Notes: generated by a model not told the origin, from the sequence alone. Numbered from the stretch's first letter, positions 44,385 to 55,450 are shown. The stretch: 64,000 bases of DNA from Alligator mississippiensis (GCF_030867095.1 NC_081825.1:49466501-49530500), one strand, 5' to 3'. Translations and numbers: made by a program.

Positions 44385-45885
44385 TTTCAAGCAGCATTCT
44401 TTTGAGAGTGATGCCACATTACTAGAAAGTTGGTAAAGAAAAGCTTGCCCACACTGAACTAGGATCAGCCTGAGGACATTATAAATGACGAGTGTGTACT
44501 ATCCTGTCGTCTTCTCCCAAGTCAAACCTCTTCATAAAAGTTTTAAGCTGGGAACACAATTTCTGTCAGAAGCCAGGGCAACAGACTAGTTACCTGAGTT
44601 TACCCAGTGGCATAACCACCTCCACCTGGCCCCAGTTGCCTGCTGAGTGTGACTTCCAGCATCTAAGCAGCAATCTTTTTAGTACCCAGCTCAACAAGAC
44701 ATATATCTCTTCCATCTAGTTCTGGGCTTCGGACTCTGTTTCTGGTTTCTTGTATTCTGCATCCTGCTTTCTGACTTGATCCTGGTTCTTGCCCGTCTGT
44801 TCCTGGTTTCAGACTCCAGTCTGGATCCTTGTGCTTCAGATTGCCAGGTCAGCTCCTTGACCCCTTGTGCTTCCAGATCCCTGTTCTCTGACAGCCAGTT
44901 CCTGGCTTGTGGCTTAGCTAGGCAATTGTCCATGTCCCAGTTGTTATAGCTTCTTACTCCAGATCCTGTAGCTAGTGACACTGGTCTAGATCCCTGCTCA
45001 CCATTACTGTCCTCCCTCCCCAAATTCCAGTCTATATGGTTCTAACCAGGATGACTGCCTATGTCCTGCTCCCTTAGCTTTTGTCCTCCTGTCCTGGCTA
45101 AACTAGGCCTGTTAATTGTGCATGTATTAAATAACGTTGAAAAGAAGAAACCATTAGCATTGATACAAACTATTCTTAAATCAGTTAAATCCTATTGCAT
45201 TACTAGGATACAGTGGGCTTCTTGAAAAGAAAAAAGTAAGATGTGCTCTCGAGAAGCTGTTTATCTAGTGGTGTTTATCTTATGAGTAGGACATAGCAGA
45301 GAAAGCAGTACAGTGAATAAGACTGTGTAACCTACCTTGGCACAGGATATGAAGCAAATAGGACTTGCAAGATTTGGAAGATGATTAGATAATTACATTA
45401 ATATGTAAATATCATGCTAGCAAGTTAAAATGTTACAAGGGTTATCACTTAGAGACTTAATAAGCATGTACACTACATCAAAATTAATGGAGCTGTGGTT
45501 GTTTATTCCAGGATTTAACTCACCCTTGGAAACCCATGTTTACTTCACTCAAAGAAATGGAAGCACCACATTTCTGACAATCCATACGTAGCTTAGAGAT
45601 GGCATCATTGTTTTTGTTTTTCTGTTTAATAAGAAAATCAATAAAACTGTAATGCCTGTTGTGATAAAACTATTTGACTTTCAGCTGAATTTGATAAATA
45701 GCTCTGGCAGAAGCAGAAAAATGGGGAGCGACCAAATTTACATCAGTGGCAGTAGTGTCCCTGTTTTAGCCTAAAATCCCATTTTGTTAATTGCTCAAGA
45801 TACAGGAGAGTGATGTTTAGTTTCCCACTTCTGCCAGAGGAGCTTGGAATTCACATCTCTCCTCTCAACAGGGCACCCTTACAGA
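44385..45885. other. No feature recognised
   Basis: AT-rich DNA; around 44700-45030 a CT-rich stretch creates a 110-codon minus frame made of repeated SGSR/ESETR-like words, judged compositional. Confidence 0.45.
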
Positions 45886-45985
45886 TCTATTCTGAGATTG
45901 GAGGTAATTAACCTGAATATCACACCTTTTGGGTGAGCATTTAACCACTGAGCTGCTGACTCTTTTTCTCCTCTAGGTGTGTGAA
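45886..45985 (-). repeat. tRNA-derived SINE fragment
   Basis: Minus strand: AGCAGCTCAGTGGTTAAATG (A-box region) and GATATTCAGGTTAATTACC (B-box region). Confidence 0.5.
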
Positions 45986-46712
45986 TCTATCCATTCATTT
46001 CCCTTTCTTTCCCTATAAATATTAGCAACAAAATGAATTAATTTCATGTTGAGTGGAATGTTCTACATGAAGTAACATGTTTGAAACTGAAAGATTTTTA
46101 GTGAAAAAATGTTAATTGTGGTGATTCAAATAAGGTTGTTTTTAGGGGCTTTTTTTCTATTTAGCTGCTAAACCAGAGGATTAAATATTTGCACAATCCT
46201 ACCACAGAATTGCACAACAGTTTCTTCTATTAAGAAATAGCTGTACCTGTCAGTAATTGGTAATAGTCATACACTTAATTCCCATTTACTGTAGTATATA
46301 TAATCAAAGAAAGGTGTTTAGTCCAGTTTTTTTTTCTACCCATCTTCTACAAACTCTATATTAAAAGTAGAAAACTCAGAATTCTTAGCTCTCCGTGAAA
46401 ATATCTAGCATGCACTACTGATGAAGTTTTGTTTCCCCAAGGATTGATTAGGACCTGAATGAAGGTTGAGTTAAAGTAAGTATTTAATAATGCTCCAGAA
46501 AAGTCACTGCAAGAGGTTTTGTGTTTCCAAATATTTTCTTTTGGTGATAGCATATTACAAATAAGTCCTCAAGTAGTACTTTCATCTGGTATTTATAGAA
46601 TGCAGTTTTAACCTAACTGCTAAGGCCACAAGGGTAAAGGTTTCAGTGAAAATCCTAAAGTTATTTTCACTCAAAAGTCTTAAAATGTTCTTGGTTTTAT
46701 TCAGGATTTTGT
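45986..46712. other. No feature recognised
   Basis: AT-rich DNA with nothing assigned. Confidence 0.5.
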
Positions 46713-47079
46713 TCATAGAATCATAGAATCATAGAATCGTAGAAGTAGGGTGGGAAGGGACCTTGCAGATCTTCAGGTCCGACCCCCTGCCTGGGCAGGA
46801 AGAAAACTGGGCTCAAATGACCCCAGCCAGGTAGGCATCAAGCCACTTCTTAAAGACCCCCAGGGCAGGAGCCAGCACCACTTCCCTTGGAAGTTGGTTC
46901 CAGATCCTAGCCGCCCTAACTGTGAAGTAGTTCTTACAGATGTCTAATCTAAACCTACTCTCCAACAACTTGTGGCCGTTATTCCTTGTTATCCCGGGGG
47001 GCGCTAGGGGAAACAAGGTCTCCCCCGAACCCTTCTGGTCCCTCCTAGTGAGTTTATAGACAGTCACCAGGTCCCCAAC
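46713..47079 (-). mobile_element. CR1 LINE 3' end
   Basis: Minus strand frame KLTRRDQ..GSGETLF to LGVFKKWLDAYLAGVI-stop, then the 3' UTR and three ATTCTATG tail units at the left edge (46713-46738). 5'-truncated in the ORF2 C-terminus. Its tail unit and sequence differ from the left-edge copy, so it is another CR1 subfamily. Confidence 0.95.
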
Positions 47080-47204
47080 TGGTCTTGTTGCTGGTCTTGT
47101 TTTGTTTAAAACGAAAAATAAAGGAGCAGATACTGTCTAGTACATGGGAATTTATCTAACCTGGTGGGAAAAGTGTAATGCCTATGTTCTTTTCATCAAC
47201 AACC
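47080..47204. other. No feature recognised
   Basis: Short AT-rich spacer. Confidence 0.4.
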
Positions 47205-47420
47205 ATCAGTGACACGTAGGGGGTGCATGTGCACCCCCTGAGCATGGTTGTGCACCTCCTCCAGGCGGTCACTGCTTGCCACCCCCCTCTCCTCGCCATT
47301 GACACCGCCAGCAGCGTCTGTGGGTGGTCTGCAATTGCTGCTGGCTGCCACCAACGCTGCCGGTGGCATCTGCAGATGGTCACCGACCACTGGTTGGCAC
47401 TCGCCATCCCTGGCCGCAGC
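47205..47420 (+). mobile_element. Palindrome-headed short element, copy C
   Basis: The head ATCAGTGACACGTAGGGGG and palindrome GGGGGTGCATGTGCACCCCC are shared with 28826 and 35824. The remainder is a GCCACC/GCTGC-rich interior and the closing block is not found, so the right limit is approximate. Confidence 0.5.
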
Positions 47421-48645
47421 TGACAACACCGCAACCACCTGCAAGACCTCTCTGTGCCCCCCCAGCCTCCAGGGGCACACTGCGTTCATGTCAACAGCTG
47501 TGCTCAGGGCAGGAGGAAGGGGAGGGAGTGCTGTGATGAGAGTGACTGGAGCACTTGATTCTCCTGCTGTTCTGAGCTGCAGAAGCTCAAATCATGAAGT
47601 TGACAGAGGGTCCAAGTCAAGAAGTTTGGCTCCATTTGAATGATCACAGACAAGCCATTTTTGCTTTAAATTCTCTCAGGTTATATGAGGTATCATGCAA
47701 ATCAAGAAGCACTGGGCTTTAGTTTAGCATTTAATTTCATTCATGTGGGTTACACCTGAACAAACCTTTGACTATTCTTATCCCATATGATATACCTTCC
47801 TGATGTGTGTTGCAGATCTGTGCTAGCATAATATCTGTAATATGACAATGACTTGTGGTGTGTTAGAAACTATGTGCAGAGAGTTCATGCACCCTAGAGC
47901 ACTGATCCCAGCCCAAGCGGAAACAATGCACCCATCCTGCAGGATGGCAGAAAGGCATTTCATTGCAAGGGCTGCAAGACCTTCTAAGTTCCATCATCAC
48001 CAATTCGCATTACAGTGGGTAAATGAGGTCCTAGACGCAGATGTCTATAACACACAATGTTTGATTATCCCAACACAAAACATCTGATTATCTGAATTGC
48101 TAAATTGGACTGGGATCCAAGTACAAATGATGACTCTGCATGCACAAAATCATTTTATGACATTTGGACTGGACTGAGGAACCTAAAATTTCTCTGGGTT
48201 CCCTCACATAGGGTTGAATCCTGAGTAAAGTATTCTGTTATACTTGTGAAGAGGGTAGATTCCTGAGCTGCGGCTCCCCCCTTTCAATCACAAAGCATGT
48301 AGGCTTGTCTTCTTTGAGCCATCCAAAACATAAATCCAAACATCCAAAACATAAATAATGTTGGATAACAAGACGGATTCAGTTGAGCACTTCACAGCAA
48401 GGAACTTTCTGTGGCTTAAAATAAATTTGTTCTCCTATTTTAAGAGCAAGAACAGGCCATGTGGTCAAATGCGTTCCTCCAGTAATCCTACTGGCTCTCA
48501 GCTGTGGGAGTGCTGGCAGGGAACTGAGCTTAAACTTTATGTCACATAGGGACCTACTTATGAACATTATGGATAATATTGATCATCACTCATTGTAGAG
48601 AGCTGTGTGTGGCTTGAGAGTAGTTTATTTGTTATGCATTTTCAG
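47421..48645. other. No feature recognised
   Basis: Unassigned DNA. Frames of 60-130 codons around 47248-47643 overlap on both strands in GC-rich sequence. Confidence 0.45.
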
Positions 48646-49095
48646 GTGTACCTACATGAGACGTTTACTGCAGAGTAGACTAATTAGCTTTGCAGTAGAT
48701 GTCTTGGTGTCTACATGTGTGGCCCTGTTGGGCCACAGGAAACTAATAAACTCCACAGCAGGTTACTACTTGTAAATACAAGTAGTAACCTGCCACAGTC
48801 TTTTTGTGAACAGCAGTGTCCATGTAGATTATAACCCAACTGACTAGGGCACGAGGGTATGTCAGTGTGGGGGCTGCCTGCTGGCTAGCCCCACACTGAA
48901 GCGCACTCATGCTCCAGCCAGCCCCTCTGCAGTAGGTTGAGCCGGATTGGAGCAGCCCTGGGCTGGCAGGCTGACTCTCCAGACCTCCTGCCAGCCAGGA
49001 CTGCTCCAACCTGGTTCAATGTCCTGTGGTCCCTGATGAACATGTAAATACAGCACCCAGAAGCAATAAACTCCAGCACAATATTAATATGTATG
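48646..49095. repeat. Foldback-like short DNA element
   Basis: It starts GGTGTACCTACATGAGACG and contains GTTTACTGC, GTGTCTACATGTGTGGCC and a near-perfect cruciform at 48758-48793. Similar GTACAGCCACATGAG / TTTACTGTGCATTAG words occur at the right end of 56428-57288. Termini are not exactly matched. Confidence 0.45.
48758..48793. other. Perfect 17-bp cruciform
   Basis: GCAGGTTACTACTTGTA (48758-48774), two bases, then its exact reverse complement (48777-48793). Confidence 0.85.
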
Positions 49096-50688
49096 TGTTG
49101 ATGAGCCCTCAATGTCTTTTAGGTAAGCAAAGCTTATTTTGCTGAATCCTTGTGGCTGATTTATGGGTCTGGACATATGACACATTTACACCAATGCATT
49201 CATTCTCCAAACCTATGTAAACTTATGTATTCCAGAAAAAGTCTTGAGTAAAACTGCAGCAATAACTTGAACTGAACAAAATGAATGTAAATTAATCTAG
49301 TGTCCACTTTGTCATGTGTCTAATTCCTATATATGTAAAAGGTTGTAACATATCTAATTGATTAACTACATGAAATAGTTCTTTGAGCAGGTAAATAACT
49401 TGTCTTTGGAATTTTGTTTGATTCAACCCTTCCTGACTTAATTTTTTCCTGTTGTTTGACACTCGAATGCCTGTATGTGGAGTGTGAGATTGTAAAGTAT
49501 ATTTCTGTACTCTAAGTAATGAATTTTCAACAAGCGTCTTCTCTGTATTTTCTGCTCTTTAACCACCAAGGAAGTATCTTACAGATTAACAAGAGCATCA
49601 GTAATATTATTGCTTCATTACTGACATAAAGAAAGGGAAGAGAAAATTAAAAGGGAAAATTAAAAGGGAAAATATACTAACAATATTAGCCAAGCTGCTT
49701 ACTTAAACCTGGCACTTCATACCTAAATTCTGACCAAGTAATTGTTATTGTAACCAATGAAAGAGATTCTACATTTCAGTGGAAAATATGGCAGACTGTC
49801 TTTTCATTTTTAAAGCATGTATAGCAACATAAAGCACAAGATAAGCCCTGTTGAGTCACTTCTGGGGGGAAGGCTTTATCTTTAAGAGAATCTTTTCTAT
49901 CCAAAAGAACTGTAACAACCAATGTCTCACTGTTTCCCTCATTTTCTGTACGCTGATCTCAATAATGTTCCTTATCATCCAACATACAATGCTCAATATT
50001 ATACGCTATCTGGAGTAAGGTAGTGTGTCACAGCCTCAACAGAAGAATAAGAGATTTTTTTAAATGAAAAGCTTCTCAACTAATTAATAGATTGAGGCAT
50101 TCAAGCACCTGCAGAGAAGTTGTTGCTGTTAGCAGATGATAAACGGAAACCATAGGTAACACAAACAAATGTTTTTCTTAGCAATTGAATAAGAGTGACA
50201 GGAAGAAGAGAGTATAAAGAGATAATTCAATGTTATTTATTTTGGCTATCATTTTCAGGTATCATTGCCATTTAATTGGGATGGCAGTGCAGCTATTTCT
50301 TTTTAGTGTACATGTCATGCCAGGAATCTTTTAATTCATTGTTTTCTGTCCTTACGTGTATCCATTGCAAATGAGGATCATTTTGGGGGAAAAAAAACAT
50401 TGATGCAATCCTCTTTGCACTTGTACAGGCGCAAATATGAATGAGTTATACTGGCTCTAATGTAGTTATTCTGGTTTTACACAAGTAGAACTGCCCCATT
50501 GTTTTTATCAATAAGGCAAGTAAAAATTGTCTTCTTTTTCATAAGATATTCTTAGAGAGAATGTTTGGTAACTTCTGGTTCATATATTGATCAGCCCATT
50601 CAATAAATACAAGTGTATTAGACTGAGAACAATAAACTTTAGTCATGGAGCAATGTGCAACCTCTTCTTGCTCCATCTGACTGTAATT
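49096..50688. other. No feature recognised
   Basis: AT-rich DNA; a small tandem of AAAATTAAAAGGG at about 49641-49672. No gene. Confidence 0.5.
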
Positions 50689-50696
50689 AACTATCA

Positions 50697-51779
50697 CAGG
50701 AGCAGGCAATTATTTCAGGCGGAGGGCCACTTATTGAGTTTTGGCAAGCTGTCAATAGGTAGCCCCGCCCCTTGACAGGAGCCTCCCTGGCCTGGTTGCC
50801 ATCTTGTGACTGGAAGTCCTGCCACCTAACCCCCAACCTTTGCCACCAGAAGTCCCTCCCTTTGCCCCCAAAAAACTCTTTTCAGCAAGGGGTTTTGCCA
50901 TCTCAGAACCAGAAAAATACCAAATTATATTCAAAAAATCAAACATCTACTTCATTAATTTGATTTCAAAAATATGTTTGTCCTGATTTACATGTGTTTA
51001 TGTAGTGTACATAGTGGTGATTGTATAATATCTTAAAATGAAGTCTCACTCTTGTATATTGTGAGGGGGTGGAGGGAATGTGGGGGTACAGGTTTGTGGG
51101 GGGCTGTGTGTGGGTATGTGGGGTGTAGGGGAGGATGTGGGTGTGCCTGTGGCAGATGAATAGGTGTGGGGGTTGTATGAGGGAGTATGTGGGGTGTGGA
51201 TGGGGTTTGTGGGGGTTGGTGGGGGAGGGGGAGGGTGGCTGGGGTGTGTGAGGGGGTGTGGGTGTGGTGGTCTGCATGTATGGCAGTATGAGTGGGGTGT
51301 GGGTGCATGTGTGTGGTGGGGTGTGCATGTAGGACTCGCTCTATGGACACACACAAACATACACACACTCTCTCCCTCACTTTGCATACACACATGCACA
51401 CGCAGACACAGTCTCTCCCTCCCCCATTGCTCTCTGTCTCCCCACTCCTCATTGGGTGTGCGCACACACACACACACCACATGGTGCTGGAGTGACTGAC
51501 TGGCATGCAGGGAAGCAGCGAAAGCTGCAGCGGGTAGAGGCTTCCAGTGGGCGGAGGTGGGAAGGGAGCTGGGGGTGGAAGCAGAACAGGGCCGGACCAG
51601 CCTTTCTGCTGTGTCCTGCCAGCTTCCCCTGGGTTCTTCTGCCCCTGGCCTGTCATGTTTGACAGGCAGGCAGGAGCAGATAGATATACATTTTCTACAT
51701 TTTTTAGGGGCTCCGCAAGCCAAATAGAATGGCCTGGTAGGCTGAATCTGGCCCACAGGCCATATTTTTCTCATCCCTG
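50697..51779. mobile_element. hAT element with G-rich cargo
   Basis: 1083 bp. The left tip CAGGAGCAGGCAATTATTTC and the right tip read inward, CAGGGATGAGAAAAATATGG, are diverged hAT ends with inner GGAGGGCC / TGGCCCACAGGCC halves. Flanks AACTATCA (50689-50696) and GACTTTCA (51780-51787) agree at 6 of 8. The interior carries a G/T-rich block and then a C/A-rich block. No transposase; the long frames (up to 242 codons on the minus strand) are low-complexity. Confidence 0.8.
51058..51480. repeat. G/T-rich then C/A-rich simple-sequence block
   Basis: From 51058 to about 51330 the plus strand is a mix of GTGGGG, GGGTGTG and GGGGG runs. From about 51345 to 51480 it switches to ACACAC and CTCTC runs. 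The polarity switch lets the halves pair partially, and the G-runs could form quadruplexes. Confidence 0.85.
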
Positions 51780-51787
51780 GACTTTCA

Positions 51788-51974
51788 GGTACTTAGTGAA
51801 GGCACCCTCTCCCAATTACCAACTTTGTCTAAATTTGGGAGCATCTTTAAATTGTAACTTTTATTACTATACCTTCCCTTTTAACAATAAATACAAAAAT
51901 CATTTAACACCAAAGTAATTTAATGCCCATCTACACAGAATAGGTTACTAGCACTTTATTATGAAGTGAGTCTT
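51788..51974. other. No feature recognised
   Basis: Short AT-rich spacer. Confidence 0.4.
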
Positions 51975-51989
51975 CACTACTCACTTTCC

Positions 51990-52430
51990 TACTCCCCCTT
52001 TTCTACAGCTCTTTTAGCAAGTCTTTTTGAGTCTTTATGAGGTTGTACCTTCTTCTTAGACCAGTGAAGTATCAGATCTAGTTTCTCCTTTGGTTTTTCA
52101 TGGGAAGGTTTTCCTGGTCTTGACAGAATTAAGTCCTGGGATCTGACTGACTTGTACTTTTGGCAGCTGTCCTTCTGCACATAGCACAACGTTCATTAGC
52201 TATTGGCTACTGATGCTGATATCCTTTTTCAGCATGATGGTATTTGCATTTGTTTCCATAGGTACATTTATTCTCCTAAGGACACAGTTGCTTCTTGTAT
52301 TTTGGAACAATGGGTTTCTTCCTAAGAAGAATGTCCAGATTTGGGGCAGGAAGGCCAAGAAGAGCATCAGGAAGCATACAAGCTGTGTCTTATTGTACTG
52401 TAAGCACACACTTAACTCAGTTTAGTTTTT
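51990..52430 (-). pseudogene. Decayed ZC3H12-family (Regnase) copy
   Basis: On the minus strand, from the ATG at 52377, the frame reads MLPDALLGLPAPNLDILLR, then KKPIVPKYKKQLCP and a stop. Past it CTYGNKCKYHHAEKG follows. In ZC3H12B/C the matching segment is [48 protein letters not shown], that is, the end of the PIN RNase domain and the CCCH zinc finger. The finger spacing (C...C.....C...H) is partly kept. Further on, RRTAAKSTSQSD and QENLPMKN recall the ZC3H12C stretch after the finger. Several stops and a deletion show it is dead. It may be a processed copy or a relic exon; no poly(A) tract is evident. The region left of about 52090 no longer aligns in my reading. Confidence 0.7.
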
Positions 52431-52551
52431 CACCAGCTCCCAGATCCAAAATTCATATGGTGCCACAATGAATGGGAGTTTATATACTTTTACTTTTAAA
52501 ATGGATACTAGCAATATGTCACTGGTATATTTGTTCCTGAATAGCCAGTTA

Positions 52552-53545
52552 TTTAAGAACATAAGAACTACCCATAACAGGTTTGAGCCCCCAGGAGCGG
52601 TCAGGATACCTCCTTGTAGCTATGTAGCTCCTGCCCCACTCCAGCTCCCTGGGCACCCTCCTTTCTCTCCTACCTGCTGCACCTTGTTGTACTTGGGTGA
52701 TTTGTAAAAAGGGAGGCTGTCCTAAACTCCCAGTGTGAGCCCTCTTCCATCTTCTGGCCAGCAAGTCCCTCTTGGATCCCTCTGGTCCCAGTCCTCCCCT
52801 CAAATGTTAAGTGGGCCCTCATAGCTTGTATGTGTCTCCAGGGCACCTGTTGCTTTAAGGGCTATTTGTGGCCTTGTTCTGCCCCTACAGCCATTCTCAT
52901 GCCTCACTGTTCTTCACACCAGTGAGGCACCTTGCCTCCAATACAAAGTTAAGACTCCAACCTTTGTCGGGGCCATAGCCTTCCCAGCTTCTGCCCCCTT
53001 TTCTAGCTGGCTGCTAACCTAGGCCCACTGCACTGGAACAAGTTTCTGGGCTCTAGCCCCTGTCTCACCCCTCTTGGTCTCTGGACCCATGACCCTAGCT
53101 CAGTGTGTCCCTCAGATGCCACACTCTGGATTAAGTCAGGTGGCCTTCCAGCCAGCCACAGGAGTTTCTATTTAGGCCTGATGACTAGCCTGCCTTTCTC
53201 TGTGGTGTCTCACAGCTCTTTGCTCCTAGGCAGCCTAGATGTCTGTCCCTTGTGTAGCTTACTGCTGGTAGATGGTGCTCTAGCAGTTAGGCTACTTCCT
53301 AGCTGCCAGCCTCCACACAGTCAGCCCAGCCTGCTGCATGATCCCTTCAAGTAACAAGAGCCTCTGGCTCCCTGCTACGCTGCCATTTCCTGGGTCAGAC
53401 CATAGGTCCATCTTATCCTGTATCCTGTGTCATAGTCGCAGCAAGTGGATGCTGAAAGGGAGATTGAACTGGGTACGACCAGGTCCTTTCCCACTATTCC
53501 TCTCACTTGCAGCCTCCAGCATTTAAGGATGTTCTAATTCAGAGG
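52552..53545 (+). mobile_element. Old L3-type LINE fragment, split
   Basis: AAGAACATAAGAACTACCCA (52552 on) and TGGGTCAGACCATAGGTCCA (53391 on) are two halves of a common amniote LINE 3' region, normally joined as AAGAACATAAGAA..GCCATACTGGGTCAGACC. Sequence from 52578 to about 53386 is inserted between them. Confidence 0.7.
52578..53386 (-). repeat. LTR-family repeat inside the L3-type fragment
   Basis: Minus strand: GCAGGGAGCCAGAGGCTC and TTGTTACTTGAAGGG at the start, GGGGGCTCAAACCT at the end, matching the ends of the copy at 21944-22203. The interior is CT-rich with no retroviral coding region. Probably a solo LTR. The local 83-84 codon frames are not supported as genes. Confidence 0.55.
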
Positions 53546-54130
53546 CTGGACCTCTAACTCCCAGGCTCCCATGCAGACATGTGGATGTTTGTTGGAGTTG
53601 CTTTTGGTCTCAAGGTTAATTTTCTGTGTTTATGCAGTGCTAAAATATTAACCTGGTCTCCACAGTCCAATTTAAATGAAACATTGTTCCTTGTACTTCC
53701 ACTGACAAAATCCAGTCCTTCACATTGACTTTGCTCGATTCTACCATATCTATACATTTTTCTGTGTGGTCTCAACTGTATGCAGTTGAGGGTTTTTGTG
53801 TTTGGGATCTGCAGCACCTGGCAAAATGGTTCCTTTTGTTACAATTAAAACAGCTTTCCAAATAGATCACAACACTTGGGGCCATGTTACCTTCCACACT
53901 TGGTACATGCCTGCTTATTTGCTCTCACTTCCTTAGAGGTCTCCTTGCCAATGGAAAATTCCATTTCTGTAGGTGGCTTCTTGCCAGAGAGTCTGTCAAA
54001 TTCCCAAAAACAGAACTCTTACTCAGCCTCTCTAATTCAGTAACATACCAATCTATACGTTCTCCTATTATTTGTGGGCATTCAGAACCTCCTGAATGAA
54101 GCCATCAATATTTCTCCTTGCTATGCCCAT
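53546..54130. other. No feature recognised
   Basis: Unassigned sequence without coding or repeat signal. Confidence 0.45.
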
Positions 54131-54144
54131 CCAATGTGTGAATA

Positions 54145-54830
54145 TTTACTGTATTTACTAAGTTCTAGGACAAGGTTCCCCCCCACACACACATTTAACA
54201 TGAGAAAAATAAGTCCTTTGTCTTACAATTGCATACTAAGGTGGTGGGTGGCTGCTGTGACTCCAGCTCCAGCCCCTACCCAAGATTGGGGCCAAAGCTG
54301 CAGCTTCTGCCTGCCTCCCCCCTCCCCCCACATCTACACCTCACCATTTGTCCCCCCACACAGCCTCTGCTGCAGCCCCAGTGGAGAAAGAGCAGGTGGG
54401 GAGGTCAAGCAGCTTGCCCCATGCTACCTGCCTACCCCTCCCCACAGCTTTGGGCCCCCCTCTTCTTCCCCCTCTGTTCCCTCCCTCCCCCCCTTACCCT
54501 TGCTGTATGCTAGCAGGCTCTGTGCATGCTGCAGCTGGAGCACTGAGCACAGCGCTTGCTTGCAGCCCGTACATCTGCTACAGGGACTGAGCTGGGGCTG
54601 TGTTCAGTGCCGCAAGGCTAGAAAGGGGACAGAGCCTGGGGGTGCAGAGCAAGGGTAAGCGGGGATACGGAGAGCAGAGGCTGGAGGGCAAGGGGAGAGG
54701 AGGGAACAGAGAGCCTGGGGGAGTGGGGAGCAGAGAGGATGGAAGGAAGGGGAGAGCAGAGGCTGGGAGGAAGAAGGAGGGAGAGTGGAAGGGGGGCCTG
54801 AGGCTGGGGGTGGGGCAGGTTTCGTTTTAA
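54145..54830. mobile_element. DNA element end plus GC-rich and purine-rich filler
   Basis: ACTGTATTTACTAAGTTCTA then GGACAAGGTTCCCCCC resembles the left end of a widespread reptile/fish DNA element (TGTATTTACTCGAATCTAAG type). A CCCCTCCCC-rich interior follows, then a nearly pure A/G tract at 54640-54810. The right end is not found. The 194-codon plus frame is compositional. Confidence 0.4.
54640..54810. repeat. Homopurine tract
   Basis: About 170 bases almost wholly A and G (GGAGAGGAGGGAAC, GGAAGGAAGGGGAGAG types), able in principle to form triplex DNA. Confidence 0.85.
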
Positions 54831-54837
54831 AAAATTG

Positions 54838-55250
54838 GCTAAAACTCTAGACTAATACGGCTACAACCTGGATACCTGACACATGGAAGATATTGAATTT
54901 TAGCCAATTTTTTTAAATTAAATCTTCAGATTTTCTCAAACAGGAAGCAACTGTGACCACCTGAAACCTGAGATCCTGCTCCTGCTGTTTCAAGCTAATT
55001 TGCATCATCACAAATCCTCACAGGCGGTGAGAGGCTCCGTACCAGCTATGCATTCACTGCCCAGAGGAGTATTCCATCTGTTGACTCCTTGTGAAATCCT
55101 ATGAAATATGAACTTTCATTTCTACCCAGGAGAACTTTTACAATCTTTTCTCCAATGTCTGATGAAGGGTGTTTGTGCCCAAAAGCTTGCAACTAAAGAA
55201 CTTTTTTTTGCAAAAATTTTGTTGGTCTAATAGAAGATATCATCTGTACT
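54838..55250 (+). mobile_element. Penelope-like tail, split arrangement
   Basis: CTAGACTAATACGGCTACAA (tail end) at 54850 comes before CTGATGAAGGGTGTTTGTGC, AAAGCTTGCAACTAAAG and TTGGTCTAATAGAAGAT at 55158-55240, which normally lie upstream of it. So this is a tail end followed by a second tail, as in partial tandem Penelope insertions. Confidence 0.6.
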
Positions 55251-55269
55251 ATGAGTCTTGATTGCTTTA

Positions 55270-55450
55270 ATTAGAATGCCTGCAGCATCTTGCGTGTTCA
55301 GCACCCCACATTTCAAAATAGCAGAGGAGGCACTTTAACTAAAACTCATTTGACAAGCTTTAGTTAAAGTGCTCCACTGCCATTTTGAAACATGGGACAC
55401 TGAATACATGAGGCAATGCAGCATGCTGGAGCATTCCGATTAGAATGCTT
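55270..55450. repeat. Long foldback element
   Basis: The left arm CATTTCAAAATAGCAG...GGCACTTTAACTAAA (55308-55345) and right arm TTTAGTTAAAGTGCTCC...GCCATTTTGAAACATG pair over about 38 bases with few mismatches. Outer arms (CTGCAGCAT..TTGCGTGTTCAG against CTGAATACATGAGGCAATGCAGCATG) extend the stem to roughly 75 bp. Likely a foldback MITE. Confidence 0.7.

Noticed and set aside
51033-51774. 207- and 242-codon minus-strand frames
   Set aside because: They translate the G/T and C/A simple-sequence block into HTHPHP-type low complexity inside a hAT element.
54074-54658. 194-codon plus frame
   Set aside because: Pro/Ser/Leu low complexity from a CCCCTCCCC-rich stretch.
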